A stretch of 64,000 bases of DNA from Tyto alba (Eukaryota; Chordata; Aves; Strigiformes; Tytonidae). Every line of letters starts with the position of its first letter. Within the stretch, counting starts at the first letter, position 1. The notes under the pieces are model-generated. The model worked only from the letters and a program-made list of their open reading frames with translations. It searched no databases and was not told the DNA's origin. Of this stretch, positions 24,401-38,510 are shown one piece after another. Both the position numbers and the translations under genes were made by a program. The stretch is from the NCBI RefSeq assembly GCF_018691265.1, contig NW_024881282.1, forward strand, positions 22,908,399 to 22,972,398, read 5' to 3'.

Positions 24401-25095
24401 CCGCGGTGTTTCCAAAAGTGGTTTGGGAGACATGCTTTCCTGGCAGAGGCTTTAAAAATATCATGGCTTTCTTTCCCTTGAATAAGTAATAAAGGCTGTA
24501 AACACTTTATTCCTACTCTAGAAGGATCATGTCGGTCCAAAAGAGGGTATTTGGACCCTTGGAAATACAGGTCATTCAATGTTGCCGATGCTATCCCTTG
24601 TTAAATAATTCTTAAAGAGTTAATCTTTCCTTAAAAGAGCTTTTAAAAGAACAGTTCTTATTCTTAAAATAGTTCTTATAAACTTTCTTATTAGTTCTTA
24701 TTAAAGGCGAGTTCCTGCCTTTCTTAATGGGATACAAAACCCATTTCCAAGGGAAGTCTACGTCCAGCAAGAGCAGCAGGGTCAGGCTCTTGCTTTGACT
24801 GTTTTCTGGCAGCTGTCTGTCTGCAGGGTGGAATCACTTTGGCCACTAATGACTGACAGTGGCTCATTATGAGAAAATGCAAGTCATTTTCTTTAGATGT
24901 GCCTGCTTGCCATCAAAAAGAAAACCTGATGTTCCTCTTCACACATGTAGATCGGCTGATTTAAAGGAATTTGAGGGAAAGGGGGTATGGGGAACCTTCA
25001 AGAATGACTATGAATCTTTTCTATATAAAAATAGAATGGGATTTTCCATGTCCAAGAGCAGGGTTTTTTTAAAAAATCCCAAATCTTGCCCCTTT

Positions 25096-25120
25096 TGTGT
25101 GTGTGTGTGTGTGTGTGTGT
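25096..25120 (+). repeat. (TG)12 microsatellite
   Basis: Uninterrupted TG dinucleotide run. Confidence 0.95.
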
Positions 25121-25589
25121 CTCCTTTGCTGTGAAAACAAAACAGAACAAAAATCCTGAAGTAAAACAGATCATCTGGGTTTCCAGTAGCTTGCAAGGTG
25201 CTCACTGGTGAGTAAAGCTGCTTGTGAATGATGGTGAGTTATCACCCGTGGCCTTCCAACCCTACAACTGTATCCACACACCCTTGCCTCCCTCCACAGA
25301 GACACGGGTTTGGATCTGCAGTTTCTAACACCGTGCCCATCCCTGGTCCATGGTCCTTAGCTCCCACCTAACCTCAGGTACTGTCGTTTTTAACGCTGTC
25401 AGCATGCCAGCTCTTCAGGCTCTTTCCAGGCTCTCTGGAGGCCAGGCATACTGCTGGCAGGAAAAGCCCCGCTCTTTCTGCCTGTGGTACTGCCTGCCCT
25501 GCCCCCAGCCCTTAGATGTGGGCAATTCAAGTTTATCTCTCACAGACTCTGCCATAGATTTCTGTTATCTGGAATAAGCCCCAGAGGCA

Positions 25590-25670
25590 CAAATCCTTAA
25601 AGGCATTGAAGTGCCTAACTCCCATCAGAATGAGGGATGTAGTTGTCTAAATACCACTGATAATCTCCAA
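25590..25670. repeat. Ancient amniote interspersed-repeat relic (family uncertain)
   Basis: Words such as 'gaagtgcctaactcccat' and 'ctaaataccactgataatct' match, from memory, a low-copy interspersed repeat seen across turtles, crocodilians and birds. The family name is not known to me with confidence, and the match needs a repeat-library search. Confidence 0.4.
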
Positions 25671-26762
25671 AGTTGCTCACGATTTGTGTAACAGAGATCA
25701 CGTAAGTACCTACAGTCTGACACAGGCAAAGCACTAAGTAAAGTTTCCTTTATTATTACTGCTGCTGTTGCTACTGCTATTACTCAACGTCCGTGCCAGG
25801 GCAAGTCCAAGTCGGGAGCTTGGAGTCCACTGGGAGAAGGAGCACAAGGAGAAATGTTTCTGCTTACGAGATTTCACTGCCCGAAGATTACGCTGAGAAC
25901 CAGCAAGTACGTCTGACCAGAAGTGGCAACAACGGGAAGATTGTCATGAGCTGCCCGAGCACAAGAGTGCATTCAGCACACCAGCCGCCTTCGGCTTCCA
26001 AGGGGTTTTCACAGGGTTGACAACAGAAGTACGTTTGTAATGTTGTAAGTACGTTTCTCCTGCCCCTCTGATGACGGCTGCCCACTGGGTATCAGACGAT
26101 GCCTGCTGGAACAACTGTCACCAAGCCATGGAAAAACAAGTTAGCCCAGCTTCTTGGGCCTCTCCTGGGAACGGGCTGGAAATGGGAGGGATCCCTTCCT
26201 TACACCCACCCATGTCTATATGTGTCCGACCTCCTCATGGCAAAATACAAAGCGCGCTTGTGAATTTAGAACCTTGGGCAACAGCTAGTCATCTACTTGA
26301 CACTGGATTCAGGCAGCAATGAAGTTAAGATGTCCATCATTTTGGTGAGATGGATGAGGCTTATTAAGAGAGGAAATAGGCACAGCCCTGAGGGATAGGA
26401 TATACCAAATGAGCACCTAAAAATAAACGCTTTGTTTTTCCTGTTCCATGAAAGCTATTGTTGAAGTTGCCACAGAAATATTTCATAACTGTGAAACAAA
26501 AAAACACCCAAAAGGTAATTGCTCCTCTACCTGTAATTTCTCAGAACAGTACAAACTTTGCAAAAATTTCAGTGTGTTTGAAACAATCAATACATCCCGA
26601 TGGGGGCGAATTTCTAGCTGTTTATCATTAATATGACCAAAAAAAAAAAAAAAAAAGCCACTGTTAGTAACAGATTTAATTAAAACAATTTAAAATATGA
26701 TCCAGCTGAAGATATCAGTTTGTCTGCTTTGTGAAGAGTAAATCTGCGCAAATGTTGTAATT

Positions 26763-27110
26763 CTAGAGGTCACGTAAGGATGAAATGATGTGTCCGATTT
26801 CACACAGCACATTCAACTCATCAGAACCCTTCCTTCTGCAAACAGAAACATTCTTCCGTCCTTCTCGGTGTGTATCAGGCTCCTGTGTCAGAAATGTAGT
26901 GCTGTGACCACAGGAACTACAGAAACTTGTTTTCCTACATAGCCTGAAGTTTGAGAAAGTGTGAGCTCTGCTCGATGCCTTTCCCATGGGTGAGCATTCA
27001 TGCAGTATTTAAATGCCCTGGTGAGCCCAGGGTCACGCTGGTGACCGATAAGGTGTGAGTTCACACTAAAGCCTTTCCCTCGGTTGGTTCTCATATGGGT
27101 TCTCTCTACT
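26763..27110 (-). pseudogene. Possible decayed C2H2 zinc-finger relic
   Basis: A minus-strand frame at 27094-26888 contains GKGFSVNSHLIGHQR, which fits the second half of a C2H2 finger (GK-F---S-L--HQR) closely. In another frame downstream, 'FCSSCGHSTTFLTQ' resembles a CxxC-G---F finger start. The expected cysteine pair before the first block is missing, the linker is not TGEKP-like and a frame change is needed. If real, it is a heavily broken copy with no remaining function. The match could also be coincidental. Confidence 0.3.
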
Positions 27111-30100
27111 CTACCTAGCCCCTCTTTTAATGAAAACCATAGGAATATGATTACCTTTAAAACCTATTCCTTTTTTTATCAGCCTTAATTAAAACTGGCC
27201 AACAGATTCTAAAGGGAGGAAGAATGGATTTGGTGAGGTAGGAACCGTGTAGGTACACACAGGTGGCTCATACAACTCTAATTTCTTCACAAAATTATGC
27301 TAATTGCTTAGATTTTTTGCTATCCCAGTTCCTTATAAAGAAATTCTGTAGCAGAATCTTTTCCCCTACTTCAGAGAATTTCTTCCAATCTCCAGCCTAA
27401 GTGAATTCCTGCCGACTATAAATTTTTTCTGGTTTTATGATGACTTTGTATTTCTAGCTTAAATACCACCTATTTACAGGTATATATTCCTTGATAAATA
27501 CTGATGTCAGACACAGAATCAGCTTTATGTTTACTATAATTGCCTCCTCTCATAGGACAGGAATGCCTACACCTATCCCAGTTTTAAATCATTTTTCTTG
27601 AATATGCAAAAACCCCATGGCTTTTCATGGCAGTTGCACAGTGATGGGTCATGACCATTCTGAGATACTGAATACATCATTTCTTTTTTTTTAATCCATC
27701 ACTGCCAATGTACAACTGCCAAAGTTATAGCAGATATTTTCAAGGAATTTACTCAGAAGAGAAGTCATTGAGCCATTCTGTTTCTCCTTCTTTCATGAAG
27801 TTGTGAGCATAGCTTGACTCACAGATTTTGGTAAGTTATTTTAAGCATTATGTACAAAAATATTCCAATTTGAAAGTTGGCTTTATTTGGGATTTTCTGC
27901 TCTCTCATATATACGTACACAGGAATTTGTAATGTGAGGCTTGCAACTATAGGGAATGAAAACTAGTTCTGGTTCACCCTGCCAAGGAAAGAGATGAGTG
28001 CTGTCTTGCAGAAAAGAAGAACAGAATATTGCAAGATAAACCAAAATAAAGCACCCTGTTATTCCAGGAGATAAACCTCTAAGAATGTAGCTGAAGGAGT
28101 TTTCAACCACCAAAATTGCATACTGTTTCAGAAGACAGCTGCACAAGCGAAACAAAAAGCAAGGTGCTTGCAAAAATCCAGTCTATTCAAAAACAAATAT
28201 GTGGATCTGGAAGTGAATGCTTAGTTTCGTGCTTCACAGGAAACATACCTGTTTATATTTCTGTCTCTCCTCCCAGGTAAGGATCCTGAAGCTCTTTTGA
28301 AAAATCAACAGATTTGCAACATTTTGGAAATGAGAAACATTCTCCTTTCTGAACCAGTGACTGGATGCTACTGAGGGCATGAAAGGGCTTCACCAGCCTT
28401 GTCTGTCCGGGATGGAGTGCTCCTTGAAAACCTGTGATGTGAAATATTTCCCCCTTGAGCCCTGCTGCGGAGAGGAATCTTGTAGTCAGATGCTTCTTCA
28501 TGTTCCTTCAGCAACCCCACCCTTTTGGCCCACACACAGGGTTCAATTTGGTTGCTAAACGTAGGTGTCTAATCCCACTTGTAATAACCTGGGGCATGCG
28601 AGCCGTCCACCCAGGGATGGAGGAGGTCCAACACGCCCAGGCCTCTCAAGAGCAATGACCGGAGTCCAGGAGGGATTCCCTGGGGCCTGTACAATGACTG
28701 GATGCCAATGTCTGGAAAACTGAATTGTCCCTCAGTCTCCCTTCTTAACATGTCTCAGAAATTTCCATCTTCTAGCTAAGACACTGCTGAATTCTTTTGA
28801 AATGTGTTGTAATTCAGTACCACTTAATACCTGGTATTTTCTAAGGAATTTACTTTCAAAGGCCTTTAGGCCTAGATTTAGACTAAGTCCTTGTAATTGA
28901 TGTTTTCTACTGTCTGCACACCTTTGAAGGCCTAGAGTGAGCCAATAGGAAACACAAGCCACAGGGACCAGAGTGAGCACACAACCACAACCACACCAGT
29001 GGATGCAGACAGACCTCAACTCACACTGGTAGTATCATTAACCTTTGAACTGGAAATATGGAGGAATTGAATGAGTTGAGCTGAGTGAACAGAGCCAGCC
29101 TGGATCTGGAAACAGTACAGTCATGTTTGGTTGAAGCTATTTCTGAGCTAAGACACCTTACCACAAACCGCTCCACGGACTTGGCCCGGTCTCCACAAGG
29201 AGGATCTACCTTCCAGACTCTTTTGTTTTGTAGAGACATAACTTTTGATTTTTTTTTTTTCCTGCATTTTCTCCTAAGCAAAGGCGGAAGGGCAGTTAAG
29301 TTGGAAGGCCTTTATGTTGTCTATTTCAGCAACCAACTCTTGCTGAAAACGGTGAATGCAGTTGCTTCATTGCCAACTAGAAAGCTACTTCCTTGAAGGC
29401 ATGAAAACTGAAAATCTTCCTGAACCTTTTTCATTTCAGAGAGAATGAGATTAAAAGCTCTGGTATTGGTTCTCCTGTATTTTTTGCAGTCCTGAAAACC
29501 TTCTTGTGTCAGTTTATTATGCTGTGTTGCCAGTACAGTCAAGATTTTCTAGCAATGCCTGTTTTCTACCCATATATGCTTTTTCTCTCAGTGAAGTCAG
29601 CAACAATTCAAACCAGAAGTGGTAACTGACATTGATTTCTACTCTTTCTGAAATCTAAATTGGATGCAACTTCTACTTCCTTACATAAACCCTTGATGAA
29701 GTTCCTTGTTACAATGACATCTAAAATATTCCAAAACGTATTGGGATGGTAGTTGTCTAAACGCTGCCTTTGCACCTATAAACTGAATGAGTAACATCCT
29801 CTGTTATCTTCTCTCTGTTTAACATGCTGTTTCAGGGTTTGTCAATCTTTTGTTAATCCAAAGAATACCCTGTGTTTTATGCAAAAAGAAATATCTAAAG
29901 ACAGTCAGTAGTTGGGTTGTTACAGAGCTTTTCACTTAAACCAGTGAAAAGTTGGCTAAAGTGCTTTTGTGTTTATTTTCCCCTGATTTATTCGGCTTGC
30001 CTGCTTGAGTGGAGAATGTGTGTGTGTTCTTTTAGCTGAGATATGGAAATTAAAATTATTCTATGGTTTACTGTCTCCGGATCAAAATTAGCCCACAGAC

Positions 30101-32175
30101 AGTAGCTTGAGGAATTGTGGTTGAAGTACTGATCTTCATTTTTCAAAACTGAATTTGTGCTTCCCTTATTTGTCAGCAGTTGTTTCCTTTATTCTGCTTT
30201 AGACAATATTGTAGAAGGCTTGTCTGCCTCTGAGCAGAGTATAGTACACACTCAGATGCCACGGTCACTTTGTTCACCTTTCTTTGTCATTGTGTTTACA
30301 ACTTCCTTTCATTTCAGAGAACAGAGACTTAATGATATTTCCTCATCGTGACCATCAGGACCTTTAAGTGTTTCCCCATAAGTTAATCCTCACCTGCACC
30401 TTTCTAGTTTTTTGGTTTTGTTTTTTTTTTTTTTTTTTTGGCACCTCTCACTTCTATTGTGCTGGAAAATGTAACAGTGTCTAGTACAGTGTTTCATTTT
30501 CAGTTGGCACTATTTAGGAGTGTTTTGCCTATAGCTTTTCTCTGTTGCTTTCTTTTTTTACCTTTTCCAAGGACTCATCTTGTTTGGTGTGAATTTGCAA
30601 GTCAGAAGGCTGCTGATCTGAAAGGCCATTTAATTTTTCTCTCCTTCACGAGTGACCACAGCTTCTTTGGTGACATTTTCCATATACTTCTCCTTCTCTC
30701 TTCTTGTTAGGGCTTTGTCTTTTCATAGAGACTTTTAATTACTTCTTTATCTAGAAGGTGTATTGCTTCCTTTAATTTGTTCTCCTTCCTTCACACTGTT
30801 TTTATTTATCTAGATCTAAGTTATACTTTCTGGGAAATCAAGAATGGTTATTGAAGGTTCAAAGCTATTACTGTCAGACGAAAGGGACCTGACATTTTCC
30901 CATCTTTTTTTGAAAGAAATCTAAGAACAAGAAAATTAAATTACTTGTCTGTACAATTAAAAAAAAAAAAAAAACAAACTGTCATAGAACAGAAAATAGA
31001 GCCCATGGCATCTGGCTAAAGTATAATAACCACACATTTATCTTTTCTTCAATCTCTCTTTCTAGTTGGTGCAATTACAGAAGAAAAATGTCCAGGTCAT
31101 AAATCACTTCACCCTTTTAAATATTAATGTTTTAAACATGTAAGCCTTTTAAAATGTTTTAATAGCTTTATAGAGCAGTTACTCAAAGCTATGCCACAGT
31201 CACCACTCCAGAACATAGCAATACGTCATTCTATGCTTTTCTACTAGGTGTTTCCAGCTATTAATTAAAAAAGAAAACATGAAATATGTTGACAGACAGA
31301 AGTGACCCTGGCCACAAAGACATAAAAACAATAGTAACATGATTGCTATAGAAATGGAGGGAGTCATTAACTAATCACAAGGAAAGAAAGACTAGCACCA
31401 GAACCAAAGAACACAAGATAAACTAATGCTGTAGAAGCAGGAAAGATTTGAAAAATAGTCCCACAAAAATCAACTGATTTGCTGATTTGGTGCTTCATAG
31501 CAGGCAGATGAACCAATCCTTTGTCAGTGTGATTTTTTTCTATGAAGGAATATGGAAAACATACCTTAAAATCTACCTCTTCTGCTCAGACAACTGGAAA
31601 TTGTTAGAGACAACAAAGCAGGAAGTCATATTTTCCTATTTCAAATCCCCAAACTCCATTTAGCCCACAGCAGTTAACAACGAACCCCTGAGCATTGTGA
31701 GCAGAATTTGCAGAACACGTATTACCAATAAAAGACAAGAGAAGATTTAGAAAAATTATAAAAATGTATACAAATATGGTTTATTTAAATATCTGTTTAC
31801 CGGTAATAATGTATCTTATCTTTTGTCTTTTTTTGAAGAAAAGGCCAAGAAAGCCATTTACACCTTTCGAGCCAATAAAGACTGGAGACACCCACAGACC
31901 CATGCTGCTGTTGGAGCACCTTCCCTAACCTAGCCTGCCTTTCTTATTCAACATGGTTTTATTCAACTGCTCAAAATTAAAGCCATTCTTGAAACACAAA
32001 ACACAACTCCTGTGCCCTGTAACTAAAACAAGTTATGGCAAACTCAGATTTCAGTAAATACAGAAATTGATAACAAACACTTATGAACTCACTCACCCCT
32101 CCTGTTCTGCTGGCAGCATATCTCAAGTGAAGGGCACATTTTATATTCTCTTGTTACCTGACTGATGTTTGTATT

Positions 32176-32209
32176 AGTTTGTTTTGTTTGTTTGTTTGTT
32201 TGTTTTATT
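32176..32209 (+). repeat. (GTTT)n simple repeat
   Basis: Tandem GTTT units, slightly interrupted. Confidence 0.9.
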
Positions 32210-35200
32210 TTTCTTTATCCAGTTTATCTCACTCCTCTCTACTGCAATGAAACAAAGGTTGACTAAAGTAATGGATCACTGGTGGATTTCCCTCTGAGTC
32301 CATGGACTTCAGTGGAGTAGCTGGGAGAATCTCCACAGAGCATGAGAAGTGGCCATATAGAGAAGAAAACACTAATTACATGATGGGCTTCTGCATCCTT
32401 GCAGGATCTTGGCAATGACCAAGCTGTTCTATGTCAAAGGCTTATTCAGGAAAGAAACAAGTGCACTAAAACTTGCTGTCAAATACAAGTAATGTTAGAG
32501 CAATGGATCTGAAAACACCTCAGGGAGCTCAATGTCATTATTAAGCTTCACATGCTTCAAAAGTAAAGAAGACAGGAAGCAGGCTGGATTCAAATCATCG
32601 TAAGGTATCTCTTGCACAAGAGAGAGAAAATATCGGTAATGCAGTTATAACGGTCAGTACCATGATCATGCTTGGACCATGAGAAAAGTGAGATCCCAAA
32701 TCCAAATCTCAGTCTGGACGCTGCAAGAATCCAGAGAAAAGTGTCACCTTGCTACACAGTGTTGATGTGGTGAGGGAATGGTTGTGCCCATCGCAGCCAC
32801 AATTTCCACCGGTGAAATAGCGGTGTTGGCGAGTCCTAGTTATAAGTGCCCATCTAGAAGCATATGAAGTGGATCCGATTTTCAGAAAGCATCAGGGGCT
32901 GAAATTCAAGACTTTCGGAGACTGTCATGTAAGTTGCCCACAAAATTAGGCAACGAAATCATCTCTGACAATTGGTAAATATAGTAGTTACTTCGTCACT
33001 TCTTGAGGAGTAGTAGCAAGGAAGCCAGAGATGACAATAATGTCAGGAGATAAGACTGCAATAGTGGGAAAGACTGTAAACCCCAGAGACACTGGTGACT
33101 GAAGGGAAACTTAAGCTAATGAGGAAGAAACTTGAGAGGAAGTGTAAAAACTCCTCCATCCCAGCCCACACAGTAACTGTAGAATTGCCCTTCCCATTCC
33201 TGCTACTAACAGCAGTAATTTCTTGATCTTAGACTTTCAGACCATTAATAAAATAAATCAAAACCAAAATGATATAAGAAGGAAAATGGACTGCACAAGT
33301 TTATCACGGCTGTATGTAGCCTGGCCATGCTCAAGCACCAACCCCAGTCTCCAGCCCTGTCCAGTGTTGGTGTGAGATACGCTCCAGCCCGCCAAGTGCA
33401 GAAGCTCTTTGTGCCAAGCTCCATCTGCAGCCATCCCTCAGGACAGGTGAGATGTGATCTTCTCCCCTGTAACACGGCTGCAAAAGCACCATGTTTCTCT
33501 AACCTCTTGAAACCCTTTTTTCATTGCGATACTTTTTTTTCTTCTGTACAGCTGATCTAAAGGGAGAGCAGAAACATTTCCATTAGATGCAAAAAAGAAC
33601 GTTTGTGAGAAAAAAATTGAGAAAAATATTCTTAAAGAGTTGCAGTATCTCCTGCTGACCATTTTTGCTGTCAAATTGACTATATTATTTGCTATTCCAT
33701 ATGACTTCACTCTCTATTCCACTTCATTCCAGATAAGGTATCTTACTGTTCAAGGTCTATCTGCCTGCGGCAATTTTGCCTTTCAGTATGCTCTGTAATA
33801 TATGTAAAATTGTGTGGCATCTCTGTGAACACTTTGGGAAACCTTTAGCAAGTCTCTTTACATTCCTTTTCCCATTGAAACCCACCCATCCAAAGCCTTC
33901 CAGAGCAGGAATGCAATAGGTAGGTAGCAATATACCATTATTTAGAACACAAGTTTAATGTGGAAATATCTTTTTTTTTTATTTCTTGAATAGAAATCAA
34001 AGACACAATCTACATTGTAGCCTGATCAAGGGATTAATATAGAGTATATATTACTTTTTCTACCTGTGCACCCTGCCGGTCTTATGACAAAGACTTGTAA
34101 GAGTGACATAGGTTAAAAGGTTCGTATTAAGGTTCTTGTCTTAATGTGAAAAGACATTTTCTTGATTCTAAATGTGCAAAGAATTGACAGTGTTAAACGA
34201 AGTTAATGGAAGGTACAAATGTTCTGCCTCCTTTGGAATAATGACAGGACACAGTTACCCACTTGGTTGTCTGGTTTTAGATATCTACGGCTGAAGCAAT
34301 TTTAAGCAGTATATTTTGTGGGGTTAGAATGTGAAGAAGGTAAGCCAAAAGGAAGTGGCGGCTGAAGTAAGAGGTAGGATATAGCCTCAGAATAAAAGGG
34401 ATCAGCAAAGCATATTTTTAGATGCTTGGGAATGGGGCCCAAAAAGAATAAAACTGTGCAATCAAGGACACTGCTTCCCCTTCCAATCACACACACACTC
34501 TCTCTATATTGTATCTAATCACTCACAGTTATGGAGTCATTTCCTCAGGAGTTCTAAGGGAATCACGTTTGGATTCCAAAATGTGTAAGCAATGCATTAA
34601 TTTGATACTACAGAAACTTGTATTGGAAGTCCTTGACCAAAATATTCAGCACTACGAGTACAGTATCATTATTCCAGTCCCTTCACAGTTTTCCACCTGG
34701 TATGTTTTTCAAGGATGCACATTAGCTTAGAAAATAAAGAGAACAGATACTAAATTGGCCCTAAACTGATAATGAGTCCTTGTATGACTTCATCGTCACA
34801 TTAAGGAATGTATTTCAAGACAAATAAAAGGAATCTTGACTAATTTTATTGTTTCTGAGAAAAGGCCTGTAGAAGGAAGAGTGGGTGGCTGAATAAGATC
34901 CCACAAAACATTCAGCATTTATGACATAAAGGCAAATGTGTTGACAAGTGAAGTGAAAACTCAGTGTGTTATCACTGAGTCACACATTGAGAAGCACATC
35001 TGTTGAGACAGAACATAGAAAATATCAAAAGAATATAGTATAATGCCAAGCAAGTCCTTACAGAAGGAGCAGAACATACAAGGCTTTAAAATCATGACAT
35101 GAAAAGTATAATCAGGTAACATCCACACAATCTGGCACTCATGCTATCATCAGGACAGACAGAACCAAAAAAAGTAAAGCCATTTAAAAGCAAACACTTG

Positions 35201-36157
35201 AGGACTGAAGTGTAACAAGCAGGTATCTTTGTATTTTGTATTAGTATTAATATCTGAAACTCCACCTTGTTTGAAAAATCAGTATAGTTTTGAATGGCTG
35301 CCCTCTGAATGACTGATAATGCCAACTAGACATACGTTACAACAATGCAGGCACTTCAGTAATATATATGTATATAGGGAGACACGATGATTGTTATTTC
35401 ACTTTTAAAAGTCACTATGCCCTAGGGCATAATTAACAGGCAATAAATTCCTACATGTTACTGAAGTTTAGAGATTAGTGTTTGCCTGTCAAAGCATGGA
35501 AACACATTTACACCTAATAAAATAAGGCTAATTAGCTGTTTAAATAATAGGAAATGTCAGTCAGGGGCCACAAAAGGGTATGAACAATAACTAAACCCAC
35601 CACCAAAAAATTAACACGTGTGCTTAGAAAGAAGTCAAATATTAAGCATCTAAAAGCCCTAAACGTTTGCCAAGTTATCCAAAAAAGAAGGAACTTGACT
35701 TAACTGATGAAAACAATAGTTAGTGGTAGAAACTTACTGGAGTACAGTAAGGCATGTGTCACTCCAGTCTGTGCACTTCTTCACAGACTGATTTAGGAAA
35801 ATCTCGTACATATTGGACAGGATTTCAGTGAGAGTTTGGAGCACAGTACAGTTTATTAGGATGTGGTTTGGCCTTGTCCGGATTGCAGGTGATACCAAAG
35901 GGCATGACTGAACCACAGGGGAGATGAGCTTGGTGCTGTGCCTTGCACTTCCCATCTCCCAGCTTTCTACATCTGTTGGAAGATGCATGTCTCCCCACCA
36001 CCCATAGCCCTGCCTGTCCTTCCTAGGGAATAGAGGGCACAGCAGGAGGATTAGATGGCTACAAGTCTTGCTCTAACATGAAGTCAGGATGGCAGCTGTA
36101 CATACTCCCAAACTCCAGAACTGGAAAAGCCCAAGCCCCTCATTGAAACATACTGAC

Positions 36158-36182
36158 AAAAAAAAAAAAAAAAAAAAAAAAA
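36158..36182 (+). repeat. Poly-A tract of about 25
   Basis: Uninterrupted A-run. No retroposon body is recognised beside it. Confidence 0.9.
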
Positions 36183-36720
36183 GCTTTAGATTTAGGCTGA
36201 TATATGTCCACTTAAAGGTTAGGTAATGCAAAGAAGGAGGAGGTGGACAATAGCACTTCTGTGATATGCCACTCGAATGGAAAAGTGACTTCTCTGTACT
36301 TGTGAGCTGCGCCATTGCTTCTTCCTGAGAAGACAAGGGTGGGGGCAGAGGTAGATCTTCTATACATTGATACAGGCCAGGTAGCTCTGTTTTATAGTGG
36401 TCAAGGGTCAGAAACTGGATCCTTGCTACTGTTAATGTTGAAATTTGTCCACCCAGATATCTGACTAGTTTTTAAAAAATACTATAAATATTTATCTGTT
36501 AGTTTTGACAGCTTCTATTTTTCTCTGTTTTCTCCTCTTTTTCGCTAGCTTTGAATTTCAGAGAAGGTGAAGAAATCATTACTCAGCAGCTATATAAAGA
36601 GACTAACAGCATCGTCTCTGACTGATTTCATGGTTTGGTCTTCTACTCAGCACTTACAATCTGACAAAATTAAGCTGTTTTGAGCCATATCACTCAAAAT
36701 TGAAACTACATCATGAAGTC

Positions 36721-36744
36721 TTTTTTTTTTTTTTTTTTTTTTTT
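36721..36744 (+). repeat. Poly-T tract of 24
   Basis: Uninterrupted T-run. It could be the antisense tail of a retroposed sequence, but the downstream sequence was not recognised as one. Confidence 0.9.
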
Positions 36745-37255
36745 GCTAGTGTGAACACTCAAATGTAAAATAGGCACAGCAGCAGTTGGTTTTTGCCTGG
36801 GATACTTGTGTTTGCCAAAATTCCACTGAGCACAACACCCACCCAAAGCATTCAACACCTTTCACAAAAGCTAATGAGAACTATTTGTTGATCAGCTGAG
36901 ACAGCTGGGAAACATACATTAAAATGATACGTTGCATTAATCAGTGACGAACTAAAGAATAAGTCATCAAATACAGTTTTGAAACCAGAAAGGTTTTGGA
37001 ACCAAAGTTCAAAGGAAGTTAGTGTTTGCTGAGTTTGTGGATTTTTGCCATTCTGGATTTCTTCTTGCCCGTGGCAGGAGTCAGCTCTCAGGCAATGAAC
37101 AGAAATGATCTTACGTGGCTATGAATAAAAGCAGACCTGCCTAGTGCTTGTGATACAGGCCCACTCTTCTACACTGCCTGCTCTGCATCAGTATTCCTGT
37201 GCAAAGGGAATATGCTAACCATATGCTGCATTAATAAGAGCATAGCCAGGAGACT

Positions 37256-37745
37256 GAAGAAAGTGGTTTTCCCCCTTCGGTCAGCATTTATGAGATAAAT
37301 CTGAAATACTGTGTCAAGTTAGGAGATCTTCAGTACAAAGAGACAGACAAACTAGAGCAAGACCAGTGGAAAGGCTACCAAAATGTTTAAGGGGATGGAG
37401 TACATGACCTAGGAAGTGAGGGTGAGAGAACTAGGTTCATTCAGCTTGGAGAACTAAGGAAGCCCAAGGATCTGATTGCTGTCTACAACTAATTAATGGA
37501 TGGTTACATAAGACAGATCCTTCTTGGAGAGGCAAGCTGCAGCTCTTATTAGATATAAGGGAAAAAAACTTCTCAATGAGGTGCTCAGGTAGGAGAAGAG
37601 GCTGCTGTGGAATCCTTGCCTTGCGAGATAATCAAAGCCCTGAGTGTAATTTCAAAGTTGACCCCATTTTGAGTGGCAGAGTGGGTTTAGACCAGATGAG
37701 GTCCTAAGATCCCTTCCATGCTAAATTATTATATGATTTACAAGA
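37256..37745 (+). mobile_element. CR1 LINE 3' region, plus orientation, 5'-truncated
   Basis: The sequence follows the avian CR1 3' consensus in order. It has the 'ggttcattcagcttggagaa' block, then 'ctgattgctgtctacaacta', then a 'ttattagatataagggaaaaaa' block, and ends near 'cctaagatcccttccatgctaaattattatatgatt'. It covers the last part of ORF2 and the 3'UTR only, with many substitutions and no open frame. CR1 is the dominant LINE of birds and usually inserts as 5'-truncated copies, as here. Confidence 0.85.
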
Positions 37746-38486
37746 CCATTAGAGGAACATGATGTGGGGAAACACCTAAACTACATGATGAAAACTAGTT
37801 TAGTTTCAATGGCATTTAAGCATGTGTTTGAATTATTCCTGAAACAGAATCAAGAAATAAGTATAGCTGCATGACACCGAGAGATAAAGTACCTATACAT
37901 AGCTTCAAAAATTCTTGAAGAGGGGAAGGATGTTCTGTCTAGCCTGTCAGATTGGAACCAAGGAGACTGTTTGTCATTTCCAACATTTTTTATAGGCTCT
38001 TTTGTGATTTGGTGCAAAAAAATTAATCTGACTATAAATCAGCTGCTGACTTATGAAGTAACAGTATAAATCCATTAATACTTAGATATTTGTGAGTCCT
38101 TCAAATAATACTAAAATACAGTTCACAAATGGATTCCAACCAGGCAAAGGAGAGGATGCATCTCTTAAGTTCTGAGACATCCATCTTAGTATAAGACAAA
38201 CTGTGCCATAAGAGTGTCATTGACAGCAAAGCTAGGAGGTTTAGCTCCAGGGTAGACATCTGTCATGTAGACATCTGCATTTGGTTAGAAGAATCTCACC
38301 AGGAAGCTATGATGCAAAACTGCTTCCTCATTCCAGAAGCTTTCAGATGTAGTATTAATCAGAACGGAATAAGAAGTAGGATGGACGTTTCTTTTCTTCA
38401 GTCTGTCAATAATTGAACTTGGTGAGGTTTTTCTTTTTTGCACTGTTGCGATTAATACATTGAAAAAACACATTGTAATCTCTGTA

Positions 38487-38510
38487 TTTAATAAATAAAT
38501 AAATAAAAAA
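38487..38510 (+). repeat. (AATA)n microsatellite
   Basis: About five AATA units followed by an A-run. Confidence 0.85.

Larger units (their letters stand above)
24401..37255. other. Intergenic, no gene recognised
   Basis: About 13 kb of mostly AT-rich sequence with CpG-poor composition. I see a (TG)n at 25.1 kb, an ancient interspersed-repeat relic near 25.6 kb, a zinc-finger-like relic near 27 kb, a (GTTT)n at 32.2 kb and several poly-A/poly-T runs. A cryptic cluster of 'gttctta' words lies at 24610-24710. TATA-like words occur (for example at 36591-36598) without linked exons. All open frames are under about 110 codons and featureless. Confidence 0.6.

Noticed and set aside
25793..26020. 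75-codon plus-strand frame with protein-like composition
   Set aside because: No domain and no flanking splice sites that could be supported.
36588..36640. TATA box (TATATAAA) considered as a gene promoter
   Set aside because: No exon, CpG enrichment or open frame follows; TATA-like words are common in AT-rich DNA.
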